Source of the DNA: JBBQCW01 sp038319025
GTDB lineage: Bacteria > Actinomycetota > Thermoleophilia > Solirubrobacterales > Solirubrobacteraceae
Reading direction: 5' to 3'
Length of the DNA: 64,000 nt
Assembly: GCA_038319025.1 (NCBI GenBank)
Contig: JBBQCW010000015.1
Coordinates: 1 to 64,000 of the forward strand
Positions 8,909 to 16,690 of this stretch are shown here, piece after piece. The position numbers and the translations under genes were made by a program. Within the stretch, counting starts at the first letter, position 1, and every line of letters starts with the position of its first letter. The notes below the pieces were generated by a model. It saw only the letters and a program-made list of their open reading frames with translations, did no database searches and was not told the origin of the DNA.

Positions 8909-9559
8909 GTGTCGGACAGCACTGCCTCCAGCTCTCCTCGCATCGCCGTCGTCGATTACGGCATGGGTAACCGCCGCTCCGTCGAGAAGGCCTTAGAGCG
9001 AGTCGGTGCCGTACCGATCATCACCGCGGACCATCAGCTCGTGCGCGCGGCCGACGGCGTCGTCGTCCCGGGCGTGGGCGCCTTTCCCCCGGCGATGCAG
9101 GCTCTGCGGGCCACCGGGTTGGACGGCGTCGTGCGCGACTGTGCGTCTGCCGGGGTTCCCGTCCTCGGCTTGTGCCTGGGGATGCAACTGCTGTTCGACG
9201 GCTCCGAGGAGCACGGCGGCGAAGAAGGCCTTGGGCTGCTCTCCGGCCGGATTCGCGCACTCCAGGCCGGTGCGCTGAAGCTTCCACACATCGGCTGGAA
9301 CGAGGTGACCTGGACGCGCGAGAGTGCGCTCATCACCGAGTTGCCCAACCCGGCGACCTTCTACCACGTACACAGTTTCGTGGCCCAGCCTGAAGATCCC
9401 GACGACGTGCTCGGAACGTGCGAATACGGCGAGCGGTTTGCGTCAGTCGTGTCCCGGGCGAATGTCCACGGGGTTCAATTTCATCCGGAGAAGTCGTCCA
9501 CCTATGGGCTACGACTCCTGTCCAACTTCAGTGCCCTGTGCGTGGGAGCGCCCGCATGA
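8909..9559 (+). CDS. hisH: Imidazole glycerol phosphate synthase, glutaminase subunit
   Basis: Class I glutamine amidotransferase that feeds ammonia to HisF. 216 residues. The nucleophile elbow is GLCLGMQLL with the catalytic Cys, and GVQFHPEKSS holds the His and Glu of the triad. DYGMGNRRSVEKAL at the N-terminus is the family opening. GTG start one base after the hisB stop. It has a ~10-residue serine-rich N-terminal lead. The partner subunit hisF is two genes downstream. Confidence 0.95.
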   Translation: MSDSTASSSPRIAVVDYGMGNRRSVEKALERVGAVPIITADHQLVRAADGVVVPGVGAFPPAMQALRATGLDGVVRDCASAGVPVLGLCLGMQLLFDGSEEHGGEEGLGLLSGRIRALQAGALKLPHIGWNEVTWTRESALITELPNPATFYHVHSFVAQPEDPDDVLGTCEYGERFASVVSRANVHGVQFHPEKSSTYGLRLLSNFSALCVGAPA

Positions 9560-10278
9560 TTCTCTACCCGGCCATCGACATCCTCGAAGGGCAGGCCGTG
9601 CGCCTGGTCAAGGGGGACTTCGCCGAGAGCACCGTCTACCGCGACTCACCCCTGGAAGCGGCGCGCGCCTGGGTGGACGCCGGCGCCCGCTTCCTGCACA
9701 TCGTCGATCTGGACGGAGCCAAGAGCGGGGTTCCGGCCTCCTTGGGGCACCTCGAAGAGATCGCCGCCACGGTGGGCGTACCGGTCCAGTACGGCGGAGG
9801 TCTGCGGACCCTCGGTGCGGTGCGTGACGCGCTCGCCGCCGGGGCCGAGCGGGTTATATTGGGCACCGCGGCACTGGTGGACGTCGACTTTCTCGACGAC
9901 GTGTTGGGCAGCTACCGCGAACGGGTCGTGGTGTCGATCGACACGCGTGGCGGCAAGGTGTCCACCTCAGGCTGGCAGGAGACGATCAATCTTCCGGCCG
10001 AAGAGGTCATCGTTCGATTGCAGAACCGCGGTGTGCGCTCGTTCGTCTACACCAACGTGGACAAGGACGGGATGCTCGAAGGCCCGGATCTGGACGAGGT
10101 GAAGCGGATCGCGGGCGTCATCCGCGGGCGCTTTTTGTACTCCGGAGGCATCGGTGCTTTGGAGGACCTCGTCGGGCTGGCCGCACTGCGGCAGGTCAAC
10201 CTGGGCGGGGTGATCGTGGGCAAGGCGCTTTACGAAGGGCGCTTCACGATCGCCGAAGGCCAGCGCGCACTCGACTAG
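9556..10278 (+). CDS. hisA: 1-(5-phosphoribosyl)-5-[(5-phosphoribosylamino)methylideneamino]imidazole-4-carboxamide isomerase
   Basis: Amadori-type isomerisation of ProFAR to PRFAR in histidine synthesis. A 240-residue TIM barrel. LYPAIDILEGQAVRLVKGDF carries the first catalytic Asp, QYGGGLRTL the phosphate loop, TNVDKDGMLEGPD the second catalytic Asp, and SGGIGALEDL the second phosphate loop. In many actinobacteria this protein is PriA and also does the tryptophan step. Whether that holds here is not visible from the sequence. ATG overlaps the hisH stop (ATGA). Confidence 0.93.
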   Translation: MILYPAIDILEGQAVRLVKGDFAESTVYRDSPLEAARAWVDAGARFLHIVDLDGAKSGVPASLGHLEEIAATVGVPVQYGGGLRTLGAVRDALAAGAERVILGTAALVDVDFLDDVLGSYRERVVVSIDTRGGKVSTSGWQETINLPAEEVIVRLQNRGVRSFVYTNVDKDGMLEGPDLDEVKRIAGVIRGRFLYSGGIGALEDLVGLAALRQVNLGGVIVGKALYEGRFTIAEGQRALD

Positions 10279-11034
10279 ATGCATCTCAAGCGCATCATCC
10301 CCTGCCTGGACGTGGACAACGGACGGGTTGTGAAGGGGACTAACTTCGTCGATCTTCGGGACGCCGGCGACCCGGTCGAGCTGGCCGAGCGGTACGACGC
10401 CGAGGGTGCCGATGAATTGGTGTTCCTCGACATCACCGCGACTCACGAGCGGCGCGAAACGATCGTGGAGTTGGCCCGTCGCACGGCCGACAACGTGTTC
10501 ATCCCGTTCACGATCGGCGGAGGCATCCGCACGATTGCGGACGCCCAGGCGGTGCTCGATGCAGGTGCCGACAAGGTGGCGGTGAACTCGGCCGCAGTTG
10601 CCCGGCCGGAACTTATCGATGAACTGGCCGGTCGCTTCGGTGCTCAGTGCGTGGTGCTCGCGATCGACGCCAAGGCGGCTGCGGCCGGCGGGTGGGAGGT
10701 GTTCGTCGCGGGCGGGCGCACTCCGACGGGTCGTGACGTGGTCGAGTGGGCGCGCGAGGGCGTCTCGCGAGGTGCCGGCGAGATCCTCTTGACCAGCATG
10801 GACCGTGACGGGACGAACGACGGGTATGACCTGTCGCTGACGGTCGCGGTCGCCGACGCCGTAGGGGTCCCGGTGATCGCCTCAGGCGGCGCGGGAGAGC
10901 CCGATCATCTTGCGCAGGTGCTGGAGGCGGGCGCCGACGCCGCGCTGTGCGCCTCGATCTTCCACTACGGGGAGTACACGATCGCCGAGACCAAGGCCGC
11001 GATCGCGGCCGCCGGGGTGTCGGTGCGGCGGTGA
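10279..11034 (+). CDS. hisF: Imidazole glycerol phosphate synthase, cyclase subunit
   Basis: A TIM-barrel cyclase that turns PRFAR and ammonia from HisH into imidazole glycerol phosphate and AICAR. 251 residues. RIIPCLDVDNGRVVKG has the first catalytic Asp, VVLAIDAK the second, and TIGGGIRTI and ASGGAGEPDH are the two phosphate loops. It starts directly after the hisA stop with no spacer. It is the last gene of the run: hisI and hisE, often next, are absent, and the first 51-bp palindrome lies about 50 bases downstream. Confidence 0.96.
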   Translation: MHLKRIIPCLDVDNGRVVKGTNFVDLRDAGDPVELAERYDAEGADELVFLDITATHERRETIVELARRTADNVFIPFTIGGGIRTIADAQAVLDAGADKVAVNSAAVARPELIDELAGRFGAQCVVLAIDAKAAAAGGWEVFVAGGRTPTGRDVVEWAREGVSRGAGEILLTSMDRDGTNDGYDLSLTVAVADAVGVPVIASGGAGEPDHLAQVLEAGADAALCASIFHYGEYTIAETKAAIAAAGVSVRR

Positions 11035-11086
11035 GGGCGGGCGTGCGCGCGGGGGAGTGCTGGCCGGGCCGCTGGGTCCGTCGGGT

Positions 11087-11137
11087 GTCGATCCCCACCT
11101 CGATCCCGCTCAGCGGGACTCAGGTGGGGATCGATCG
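11087..11137. repeat. 51-bp palindromic repeat, copy 1
   Basis: Identical base for base to the copy at 12006-12056, in the same orientation. Each copy is itself a hairpin. The outer arms CGATCCCCACCT and AGGTGGGGATCG (12 bp, perfect) enclose a 21-base centre with a nested CCCGCT/AGCGGG stem. The two copies lie 919 bases apart and bracket the AbiEi/DUF559 gene. Copy 1 supplies that gene's last codons and its stop. It may also act as a two-way terminator between hisF and the convergent gene. Confidence 0.9.
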
Positions 11138-12090
11138 AGTGCGGTGCGGATCGCGTCCGTCACCCACTCGGGCCGATCGCGCGTCTGGCGCCAGGTGAAG
11201 CGGAGCACCGTGTAGCCAGCGGATTGGAGCTCGATCGTCTTGCGACGGTCGTCCTCGAAAGTGCTGCGGGTGCGGTGGTGGGTCCAGCTGTCCCATTCGA
11301 CGGCGAGGCTCTGCGCCGGCCACAGCAAGTCCGGTGACAGATTGACGTCCGGAAGCCATACGTTGACCTTCGGTCGCGGGAGCCGGCCGGTCTTTACTAG
11401 GCGGAGCATCGACTTTTCCCACTTCGATTTGGTCGCTTGGGCATCAGGGTCGCGGTCGGCGAGCGCACGGCGGATAACGCCGACACCACGCCGTCCCGAT
11501 GCGAGCTGGCGGTCCATCGCTCTCTGGTCGTACAGGTCGAGGTCGATGGCCAGCTGGATCATCTGCTCCACCTCTGCCGGCGCGGTCGCGGCGATATCCA
11601 CGATCGTGCGCGCGACGCTGGTGACCGGGATCGCGCGGACGACGGTGATGTCGTCTGAAGTGAACTTGGACTCAATGACATGGATGCCAGGGTGCCGACC
11701 CGGCCGCGACCGGCCGTGGGCGACCGCGACGGAGAACCGCGTGCCGCGACTGCGGCACAACTCATGGAGGGCGCCGGCGTCCAGCCCGGCAAGGCGCGCC
11801 GTGGGACCGTTCGCAAGCACTGCCGCCAGCCTGAACCCGTCTGGCACGAGGACTGAGTGGCCGACGGCGTAGACGCCGCGGTGCAGCGGTCGTAGCCGAC
11901 CGTTAGCCGTCAACCGCCCGATCGCGCTCGCTGAAACCGCGGAGGCCCGCAGCTGGGCGTGCGTGATGACACCGAACTGGCGGTCCGCGATCGCCGACCA
12001 CGGAGGTCGATCCCCACCTCGATCCCGCTCAGCGGGACTCAGGTGGGGATCGATCGCGATCGGGGGATTCCCGCGATGCTGGACGGCCAT
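11110..12090 (-). CDS. AbiEi-type winged-helix / DUF559 (Vsr-like) nuclease protein
   Basis: 326 residues in three parts. Residues ~33-80 (ADRQFGVITHAQL to RPLHRGVYAVGH) match the N-terminal domain of type IV antitoxin AbiEi-like proteins. A middle region follows (PVTSVARTIVDIA). The C-terminal third (SPDLLWPAQSLAVEWDS, then FEDDRRKTIELQSAGYTVLRFTW) matches DUF559, a fold related to very-short-patch endonucleases with a D..E-x-D..K type site. No cognate toxin gene is adjacent. Both ends of the frame lie inside the 51-bp repeats, which encode its N-terminal leader and, in another frame, its last residues and stop. The function is unproven: a nuclease by family, an antitoxin only by name. The true start may be internal. 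Confidence 0.75.
   Translation of the reverse strand: MAVQHRGNPPIAIDPHLSPAERDRGGDRPPWSAIADRQFGVITHAQLRASAVSASAIGRLTANGRLRPLHRGVYAVGHSVLVPDGFRLAAVLANGPTARLAGLDAGALHELCRSRGTRFSVAVAHGRSRPGRHPGIHVIESKFTSDDITVVRAIPVTSVARTIVDIAATAPAEVEQMIQLAIDLDLYDQRAMDRQLASGRRGVGVIRRALADRDPDAQATKSKWEKSMLRLVKTGRLPRPKVNVWLPDVNLSPDLLWPAQSLAVEWDSWTHHRTRSTFEDDRRKTIELQSAGYTVLRFTWRQTRDRPEWVTDAIRTALDRSPPESR
12006..12056. repeat. 51-bp palindromic repeat, copy 2
   Basis: Second perfect copy, in direct orientation relative to copy 1 at 11087-11137. Read on the minus strand it encodes residues ~12-29 of the AbiEi/DUF559 protein. The same nested hairpin (12-bp outer and 6-bp inner stems) would form in RNA just after the presumed transcription start and could affect expression of the gene. 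Confidence 0.9.
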
Positions 12091-12175
12091 CGAGGCAGCG
12101 TGGCGCCCGGGGCGCTACAGAACTACGGGGCGTTCGCAACGCATGTGTGTCGCAAGCGCGCCGGATCTCGGACAC

Positions 12176-12211
12176 GCGCCGAACCTCACCGGTGCGCCGA
12201 ATCTCACCGGC
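12176..12211. repeat. Two tandem 18-base repeats at the end of the PQQ gene
   Basis: Two copies of an 18-base unit (GCGCCGAAYCTCACCGGY) sit at 12176-12193 and 12194-12211 and overlap the stop codon of the minus-strand PQQ gene. They differ at two positions. This looks like a small local duplication with no visible function. Confidence 0.7.
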
Positions 12212-13514
12212 GCGCTGGATCGCCGGAGCAGTGCGGGCGGGCTTTGAGGCTGAAGAGGCTGGTGGAGCCGACCAGGAAGATGCGGCAGCCGTCGGAGACG
12301 ACCGGGTTGTAGGCGCCGCGGAGGGTCGTCCAGACCTTGCGACCCGTGGCGGCGCCCAGCGCGGTCGTGTGGTGATTCAGCGTCGAGTAGAAAAGGAGGT
12401 CGCCGAGAATCGTGATCCCTCCGCTGATCTTGCCCTCGGCCGCGTGGCGCCAGCGGACCTTCCCGCTGCGGGCATCGAAGGCGTACATCGTGCCGTCGTA
12501 TGAGCCGGCGTAGACCAGCGGCGGCGCCCCGGCGACATGCGCGACGGCGGGGGAGGAGTAGACGTAGTTTCCGGTGCCCGTCCGCCAGGCCAACGAGCCG
12601 TCGGTGGCGGAGTAGGAGTACATGTTGCCGTCGGTGTTGCCCAGGTACACGCGCCCGTACGCCACGGCCGGCGTGGCGTAGAACGTGCCCGAGGAGAGAC
12701 CGAACGCCCCGCCGCTGGTCCCCTTGCGCCACACCTGATGCCCGTCGGATTGGTGGATCGCGTACACCTGCCCGGAGTAGTCGCCGAAGTAGAGGCGGCC
12801 GCCCGACAGCGCCAGTCCGGCCTTGACGGCGCCGCCGGCCTTATACGTCCACTGCACCGAACCGTCAGCGGCACGCAGCGAGTAGACCGTCCCGTTCTCG
12901 CTGCCGAAGTACAGATGCCCGCCGGCCAGCAGGGGCGATGACTCGGTGCGGCTGGGCAGCGGCCGCGACCAGCGGATGTGGCCGTCGTCGGCGGCGACGG
13001 CCACTACGCGCCCGGCCCTGCCGCCGCTCTCGCGGGCGAGGATGGTCACGTAGAGCGTTCCCGCCCCGTACGCGGGAGACGAGGCGGCCAACGCTCCCAG
13101 ATGGCGCTTCCACTTGACAGCTCCGGTGAACCGGGAGAGGCCGTAGAGCGCGGCGTTGTTCTTGAGGATGAACAATGATCGACCGCCCAGCACCGGCGGA
13201 AACTCGAGCAGCACGCTGCCGGTGAGCGCCCAGTCGCGTCGGAACGGCGGTCGCAACGGGCGGTCCAGCGGCAGGGTCTTGGTGCGAGCGGCGTCGTACC
13301 CGTAGAGCGGCCAGGAGAAGGAGAGGTCCCTGGCGGGCTTGGGCGGCGCGGTCGCCGTGGTGGTCACCGGCGCCGTGAAAGCGACGTTCGGGTGGGACAC
13401 ATCGCCTTGCGCGGACAGCTGGATGGCGATGAACGCTCCGGCGCCCGCGACGAGCAGCAAACCGCCCGCGAGAATGGCGGTCAGGCGGCGGTGGGTGCGC
13501 ATCCAAGCGATCAT
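12204..13514 (-). CDS. Membrane-anchored PQQ-type beta-propeller protein
   Basis: 436 residues. A short cytoplasmic start, one membrane segment (about 12-33, LTAILAGGLLLVAGAGAFIA) and a Thr/Pro-rich linker lead into an outer-surface propeller. The propeller is built of repeated PQQ-like blades of the form A-x-D-G-x-x-W (for example AVAADDGHIRW, LRAADGSVQWTY, FDARSGKVRWRH) with matching GxLYFG strands. This is the BamB-like fold used as a protein-interaction scaffold or, in other members, an enzyme. No quinone-enzyme catalytic residues are evident, so a structural or binding role is more likely. ATG at 13514, head to head with the next gene with nine bases between starts. Confidence 0.82.
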   Translation of the reverse strand: MIAWMRTHRRLTAILAGGLLLVAGAGAFIAIQLSAQGDVSHPNVAFTAPVTTTATAPPKPARDLSFSWPLYGYDAARTKTLPLDRPLRPPFRRDWALTGSVLLEFPPVLGGRSLFILKNNAALYGLSRFTGAVKWKRHLGALAASSPAYGAGTLYVTILARESGGRAGRVVAVAADDGHIRWSRPLPSRTESSPLLAGGHLYFGSENGTVYSLRAADGSVQWTYKAGGAVKAGLALSGGRLYFGDYSGQVYAIHQSDGHQVWRKGTSGGAFGLSSGTFYATPAVAYGRVYLGNTDGNMYSYSATDGSLAWRTGTGNYVYSSPAVAHVAGAPPLVYAGSYDGTMYAFDARSGKVRWRHAAEGKISGGITILGDLLFYSTLNHHTTALGAATGRKVWTTLRGAYNPVVSDGCRIFLVGSTSLFSLKARPHCSGDPARR

Positions 13515-13523
13515 GGAACGGTG

Positions 13524-14705
13524 ATGTTGGCAAGTGACATGGTCGGTGCGCTCCGATCCACCCCGTGTGGCGAGCGTCTGCACGCCGCGTTGAGCACACA
13601 GGGGAACGCATTTCTGGTCGGGGGAGCAGTCCGCGACCTGCTGCTCGGTCGCGTCCCGCACGAGGCCGATGTTGTCGTGGTGGGCGACCCCGCCGGGCTG
13701 CTGGCGGCGCTCGGAGGCGAGGTGTTGACCCACGAGCGGTTCGGCACCGCGATGGTTGCGGTCGACGGCTACACGTACGACGTAGCCCGGGCTCGGACGG
13801 AGTCTTACGCGACACCGGGGGCGCTCCCCGACGTGTCTCCGGCGTCCTTGGCCGAGGATCTGCGTCGACGTGACCTGAGCATCAACGCGATCGCGATGGA
13901 CGCCGACGGGACTCTGACCGCCGTGGACGGAGCCCTCCAGGATCTTCGCGACGGAACACTGCGCGTGCTGCACGACCGCAGCTTCCTCGACGACCCCACC
14001 CGGCTATGGCGGATGGCTCGCTACGGAGCACGCCTAGGGTTCTCGGTGGACCATCACACAGCCGCGCTGGCTGATGCCGCCGTCCAGGGAGGGGCATTGA
14101 GGACGGTATCCGGACCCCGGCTCGGCGCTGAACTGCGGCTGGCGCTCAATGAGCCCGACCCGTCCGCGGTGCTCCGGCGTGCCCACACGGGTGGTCTGCT
14201 CCCCGACGGCGTACATCCGCCCGATGCCGCCATGCTGCGCGCCGCCCAAACCCTGTTGCCGCCAGAGGGGCGCGGCGACCTACTGGTGCTGGCGGCGTGG
14301 GCGGCGGCCACCGAGCCCGGCGCGCTGCACCGCTGGCTGGACGAGCTGAGCTTCCTCGCCGTAGATCGCGACACTGTGCTGGCGGCCGCTGACGCCGCGG
14401 GCCGTCTGAGCTTTGACGGGTCGTCCTCGGTGATCGCCGCTGGGCTGAGGGGGGAGCCGATCGAAGCGGTCGCCCTGGCGGGGGCCCATTCGGACCCAGA
14501 GGCAGCACGTCGGTGGCTACAGGAACTACGCCACGTTCGCCCGCAGATCGACGGGGACGACCTCATCGCCGCCGGAGTAGCGCCTGGGCCTGGGCTCGGT
14601 GCCCGCCTGGACCGCGTGCTCGCGGCCAAACTCGATGGCCTTGCGCCCACCCGCGAGGATGAGCTGCAGATCGCGCTCGCCGACGACGAGCAGGTCTCAG
14701 AGTGA
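13524..14705 (+). CDS. CCA-adding / poly(A) polymerase family nucleotidyltransferase
   Basis: A 393-residue class II tRNA nucleotidyltransferase-type protein, which would add or repair the 3' CCA of tRNAs. FLVGGAVRDLLLGR (about 29-42) and HEADVVVVGD are the nucleotide-binding head with metal acids. LAEDLRRRDLSINAIAMD and FLDDPTRLWRMARYGARLGF are the neck motifs for base selection and RNA binding. It lacks the HD domain of some relatives. CCA addition versus poly(A) addition cannot be told apart by eye; CCA is the usual role in actinobacteria. ATG at 13524; the ATG at 13539 is an alternative. Ends overlapping pgeF by GTGA. Confidence 0.85.
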   Translation: MLASDMVGALRSTPCGERLHAALSTQGNAFLVGGAVRDLLLGRVPHEADVVVVGDPAGLLAALGGEVLTHERFGTAMVAVDGYTYDVARARTESYATPGALPDVSPASLAEDLRRRDLSINAIAMDADGTLTAVDGALQDLRDGTLRVLHDRSFLDDPTRLWRMARYGARLGFSVDHHTAALADAAVQGGALRTVSGPRLGAELRLALNEPDPSAVLRRAHTGGLLPDGVHPPDAAMLRAAQTLLPPEGRGDLLVLAAWAAATEPGALHRWLDELSFLAVDRDTVLAAADAAGRLSFDGSSSVIAAGLRGEPIEAVALAGAHSDPEAARRWLQELRHVRPQIDGDDLIAAGVAPGPGLGARLDRVLAAKLDGLAPTREDELQIALADDEQVSE

Positions 14706-15409
14706 AGCTCGTAGCCCCGTTCGCGCGGAGGGACACCGACATCGCGATCGACCTCCCGGGCGGCCACGTGCGGTTCACCACGGTGCCCGCCGGTGACCTC
14801 AACCTGGAAGGCGACGCGCCGGCTGCGGCGGCCGCCCTGATCGCGCGGCGCATAGGTGTCCCTTGGGAGCGCTGGGCGCAGGACCGTCAGGTTCACGGCG
14901 CCGACGTGCGGGGCGTCGCGTCCGAGGCCGACCTGGCACCACTGACCGCCGAGGCCGACGGGCAGGCAACATCGCTGCACCACGTGGCGTGCGTCGTCCG
15001 CGTGGCCGACTGTCTGCCGATCGCGCTCGTCGCCCCTGAGGCGGTCGCGATGCTTCACGGGGGATGGCGGCCGCTGGCCGCCGGCGTCATCGAGGAAGGG
15101 GTGCAAGCCCTCCGTGGGCTCGGCGCAGCGGGCGAGATCCGAGCGGCGATCGGCCCTGGTGCGGGGCCATGCTGTTTTGAGGCTGGTGACGAGGTGCACG
15201 AGGCGTTCGCCCATCTCGGCCCGACGGTCAAGCAGGGTCGCAACGCTGACCTTCCACTGATCGCGCGCCTGCAGCTGGAAGCCGCCGGAGTCGCCGAAGT
15301 GCACGATGTGGGGGTGTGCACCATCTGCTCGAACCTCGCGGACCTCTACTCCCACCGCCGCGACCACGGTCGCAGCGGCCGTCAGGCGGGGATCACATGG
15401 CGGAGCTGA
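14702..15409 (+). CDS. pgeF: Laccase-domain protein, peptidoglycan editing factor PgeF
   Basis: A 235-residue member of the YfiH/LACC1 family. Members have purine nucleoside phosphorylase/deaminase activity, and E. coli PgeF keeps L-serine out of peptidoglycan stems. Seen here: QVHGADV (63-69), a metal His; RVADCLPIAL with C104; MLHGGWRPLAAG with H119; AIGPGAGPCCFE; and VCTICS near the C-terminus. GTG start overlaps the cca stop. It lies directly before yggS and sepF, the usual position in actinobacterial division clusters. Confidence 0.88.
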   Translation: MKLVAPFARRDTDIAIDLPGGHVRFTTVPAGDLNLEGDAPAAAAALIARRIGVPWERWAQDRQVHGADVRGVASEADLAPLTAEADGQATSLHHVACVVRVADCLPIALVAPEAVAMLHGGWRPLAAGVIEEGVQALRGLGAAGEIRAAIGPGAGPCCFEAGDEVHEAFAHLGPTVKQGRNADLPLIARLQLEAAGVAEVHDVGVCTICSNLADLYSHRRDHGRSGRQAGITWRS

Positions 15410-16083
15410 TCCGAGGGCTGCGCGCCGACGTGATCGCACGCAACCTCACCGCCGTGCGCGGCGACATTGACGCTGCGTGTTTGCGCGTAGGCCGTGACCC
15501 GGCCGGGGTCGAGATCCTCGCGGCCGTCAAGTACGTCGCCACCGAGGAGCTTGCCGTGATCGCCGCTGCGGGAATCACCCTCGCCGGTGAGAATCGGGCG
15601 CAGGCGCTCGTCGAAAAGGCGGCGACACCAGCCGGCACCGGCATGACCTGGGATTTCATCGGCCAGTTGCAGAGCCGCAAGGTGAAGCAGATCGTGCCCC
15701 TCGTGCGGTTGATCCACTCAGTCGCCAGCGACTCGGTGCTGAGGGAACTGGAGAAGCACGGCACGCAGGCCACGCAGATCCTCGTCGAGGTCAACGTGGC
15801 CGGTGAGGACGGCAAGGGGGGCATAGCGCCCGACGAGCTGGATTCATTCATCGCGCGTTGCCCGGTGCGCGTGGTCGGTCTGATGACGATGCCGCCACTC
15901 GCCGCCGACGCACAGGCGAACCGGCCGTGGTTTGCCGCGCTGGCCGCGCTGGCCTCCGATCGAGGCCTCACGCACCTCTCCATGGGCACCACGCAGGACT
16001 ATGTCGTGGCCGTCGAAGAGGGGGCCACGATCGTCCGAATCGGCACTCGATTGTATGAGGACTTGCAGGGAAACCCCCTCTGA
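15397..16083 (+). CDS. YggS-family pyridoxal-phosphate homeostasis protein
   Basis: A 228-residue single-domain PLP-binding TIM barrel (YggS/PLPBP/YlmE). It has no known catalytic reaction; it binds and buffers pyridoxal phosphate. The PLP lysine is in ILAAVKYV near residue 42. GENRAQAL near 63-70, WDFIGQLQSRK, VEVNVAGEDGKGG and LSMGTTQDYVVAVEEGATIVRIGTRLY are all family blocks; the usual SMGMS-D-x-x-A motif reads SMGTTQDYVVA. The ATG at 15397 overlaps pgeF by 13 bases. Sits before sepF as in Gram-positive ylm clusters. Confidence 0.9.
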   Translation: MAELIRGLRADVIARNLTAVRGDIDAACLRVGRDPAGVEILAAVKYVATEELAVIAAAGITLAGENRAQALVEKAATPAGTGMTWDFIGQLQSRKVKQIVPLVRLIHSVASDSVLRELEKHGTQATQILVEVNVAGEDGKGGIAPDELDSFIARCPVRVVGLMTMPPLAADAQANRPWFAALAALASDRGLTHLSMGTTQDYVVAVEEGATIVRIGTRLYEDLQGNPL

Positions 16084-16101
16084 GGGCTAACCTGTACCCC
16101 G

Positions 16102-16653
16102 ATGGCTCTCCGCGATTCCTGGCACCGCTCACTCGTCTACTTCGGCCTGGCCGAGGAGCGCGACCCTGCGCTGGACTACGACGACCACCAGGACAACGAG
16201 CCAGAGGCCCAGACCGAGAGTCGCTATCGCGACCGCACGAGCGTCCGGCGGCTGCCCTCCCGGCGTCGCGGCGGCGACTTTGACGACATCTTCGCCGACG
16301 ACGAACCGTCGTCTCGGCGCACCGCCGTTCTGCGCCCGGTCGAGACCGGCCGCAACGGTGGGAACGGGGCCAGCGGGGTGCGCGTACACCTCGTCATCCC
16401 CAAGAGCTTCAACGACGCGCAGCAGGTGGCGGACAAGTTCAAGGAAAACATCCCAGTGGTGTTGAACCTGCAGTCGACCGAGACCGACCTCTCCAAGCGC
16501 CTGATCGATTTCGCCAGCGGCCTGACCTACGCGCTCGACGGTGGCATGCAGCGGATCGCCGACAAGGTGTTCATGCTCACGCCCCGCAACGTCGAGATCT
16601 CCGCCGAGGAACGCGCGCAGCTGATCGAAAAGGGCTTCTTCAACCAGTCCTGA
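16102..16653 (+). CDS. sepF: Cell division protein SepF
   Basis: Membrane-tethered FtsZ partner that bundles and anchors FtsZ at the septum. 183 residues. The N-terminus MALRDSWHRSLVYFGLAEE is the amphipathic membrane anchor. A charged flexible linker (about 25-90) follows, then the SepF core from VRVHLVIPKSFNDAQQVAD, with PVVLNLQ and RLIDFASGLTYALDGGMQRI, to the end. In actinobacteria without ftsA it is the main FtsZ anchor. Its neighbours yggS, proC and yggT are the canonical set. Confidence 0.95.
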   Translation: MALRDSWHRSLVYFGLAEERDPALDYDDHQDNEPEAQTESRYRDRTSVRRLPSRRRGGDFDDIFADDEPSSRRTAVLRPVETGRNGGNGASGVRVHLVIPKSFNDAQQVADKFKENIPVVLNLQSTETDLSKRLIDFASGLTYALDGGMQRIADKVFMLTPRNVEISAEERAQLIEKGFFNQS

Positions 16654-16690
16654 TCGGGCTGGTTGAGTCGTCCGCAGGCGCACTGCGACC

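Noticed and set aside
11087..12056. The repeat-flanked gene as an insertion sequence
   Set aside because: No transposase is present, the terminal repeats are direct rather than inverted relative to each other, and no target-site duplication is visible.
11110..12090. A complete AbiE toxin-antitoxin pair
   Set aside because: No AbiEii-type nucleotidyltransferase toxin gene is adjacent. The cca-type gene at 13524 is a class II tRNA nucleotidyltransferase on the other strand.
12204..13973. 589-codon form of the PQQ gene
   Set aside because: The first ~150 residues overlap the cca gene on the other strand and lack a signal. The ATG at 13514 gives a proper membrane anchor.
14054..15439. Long minus-strand frame (461 codons) opposite cca and pgeF
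   Set aside because: It is the antisense shadow of two well-supported genes.
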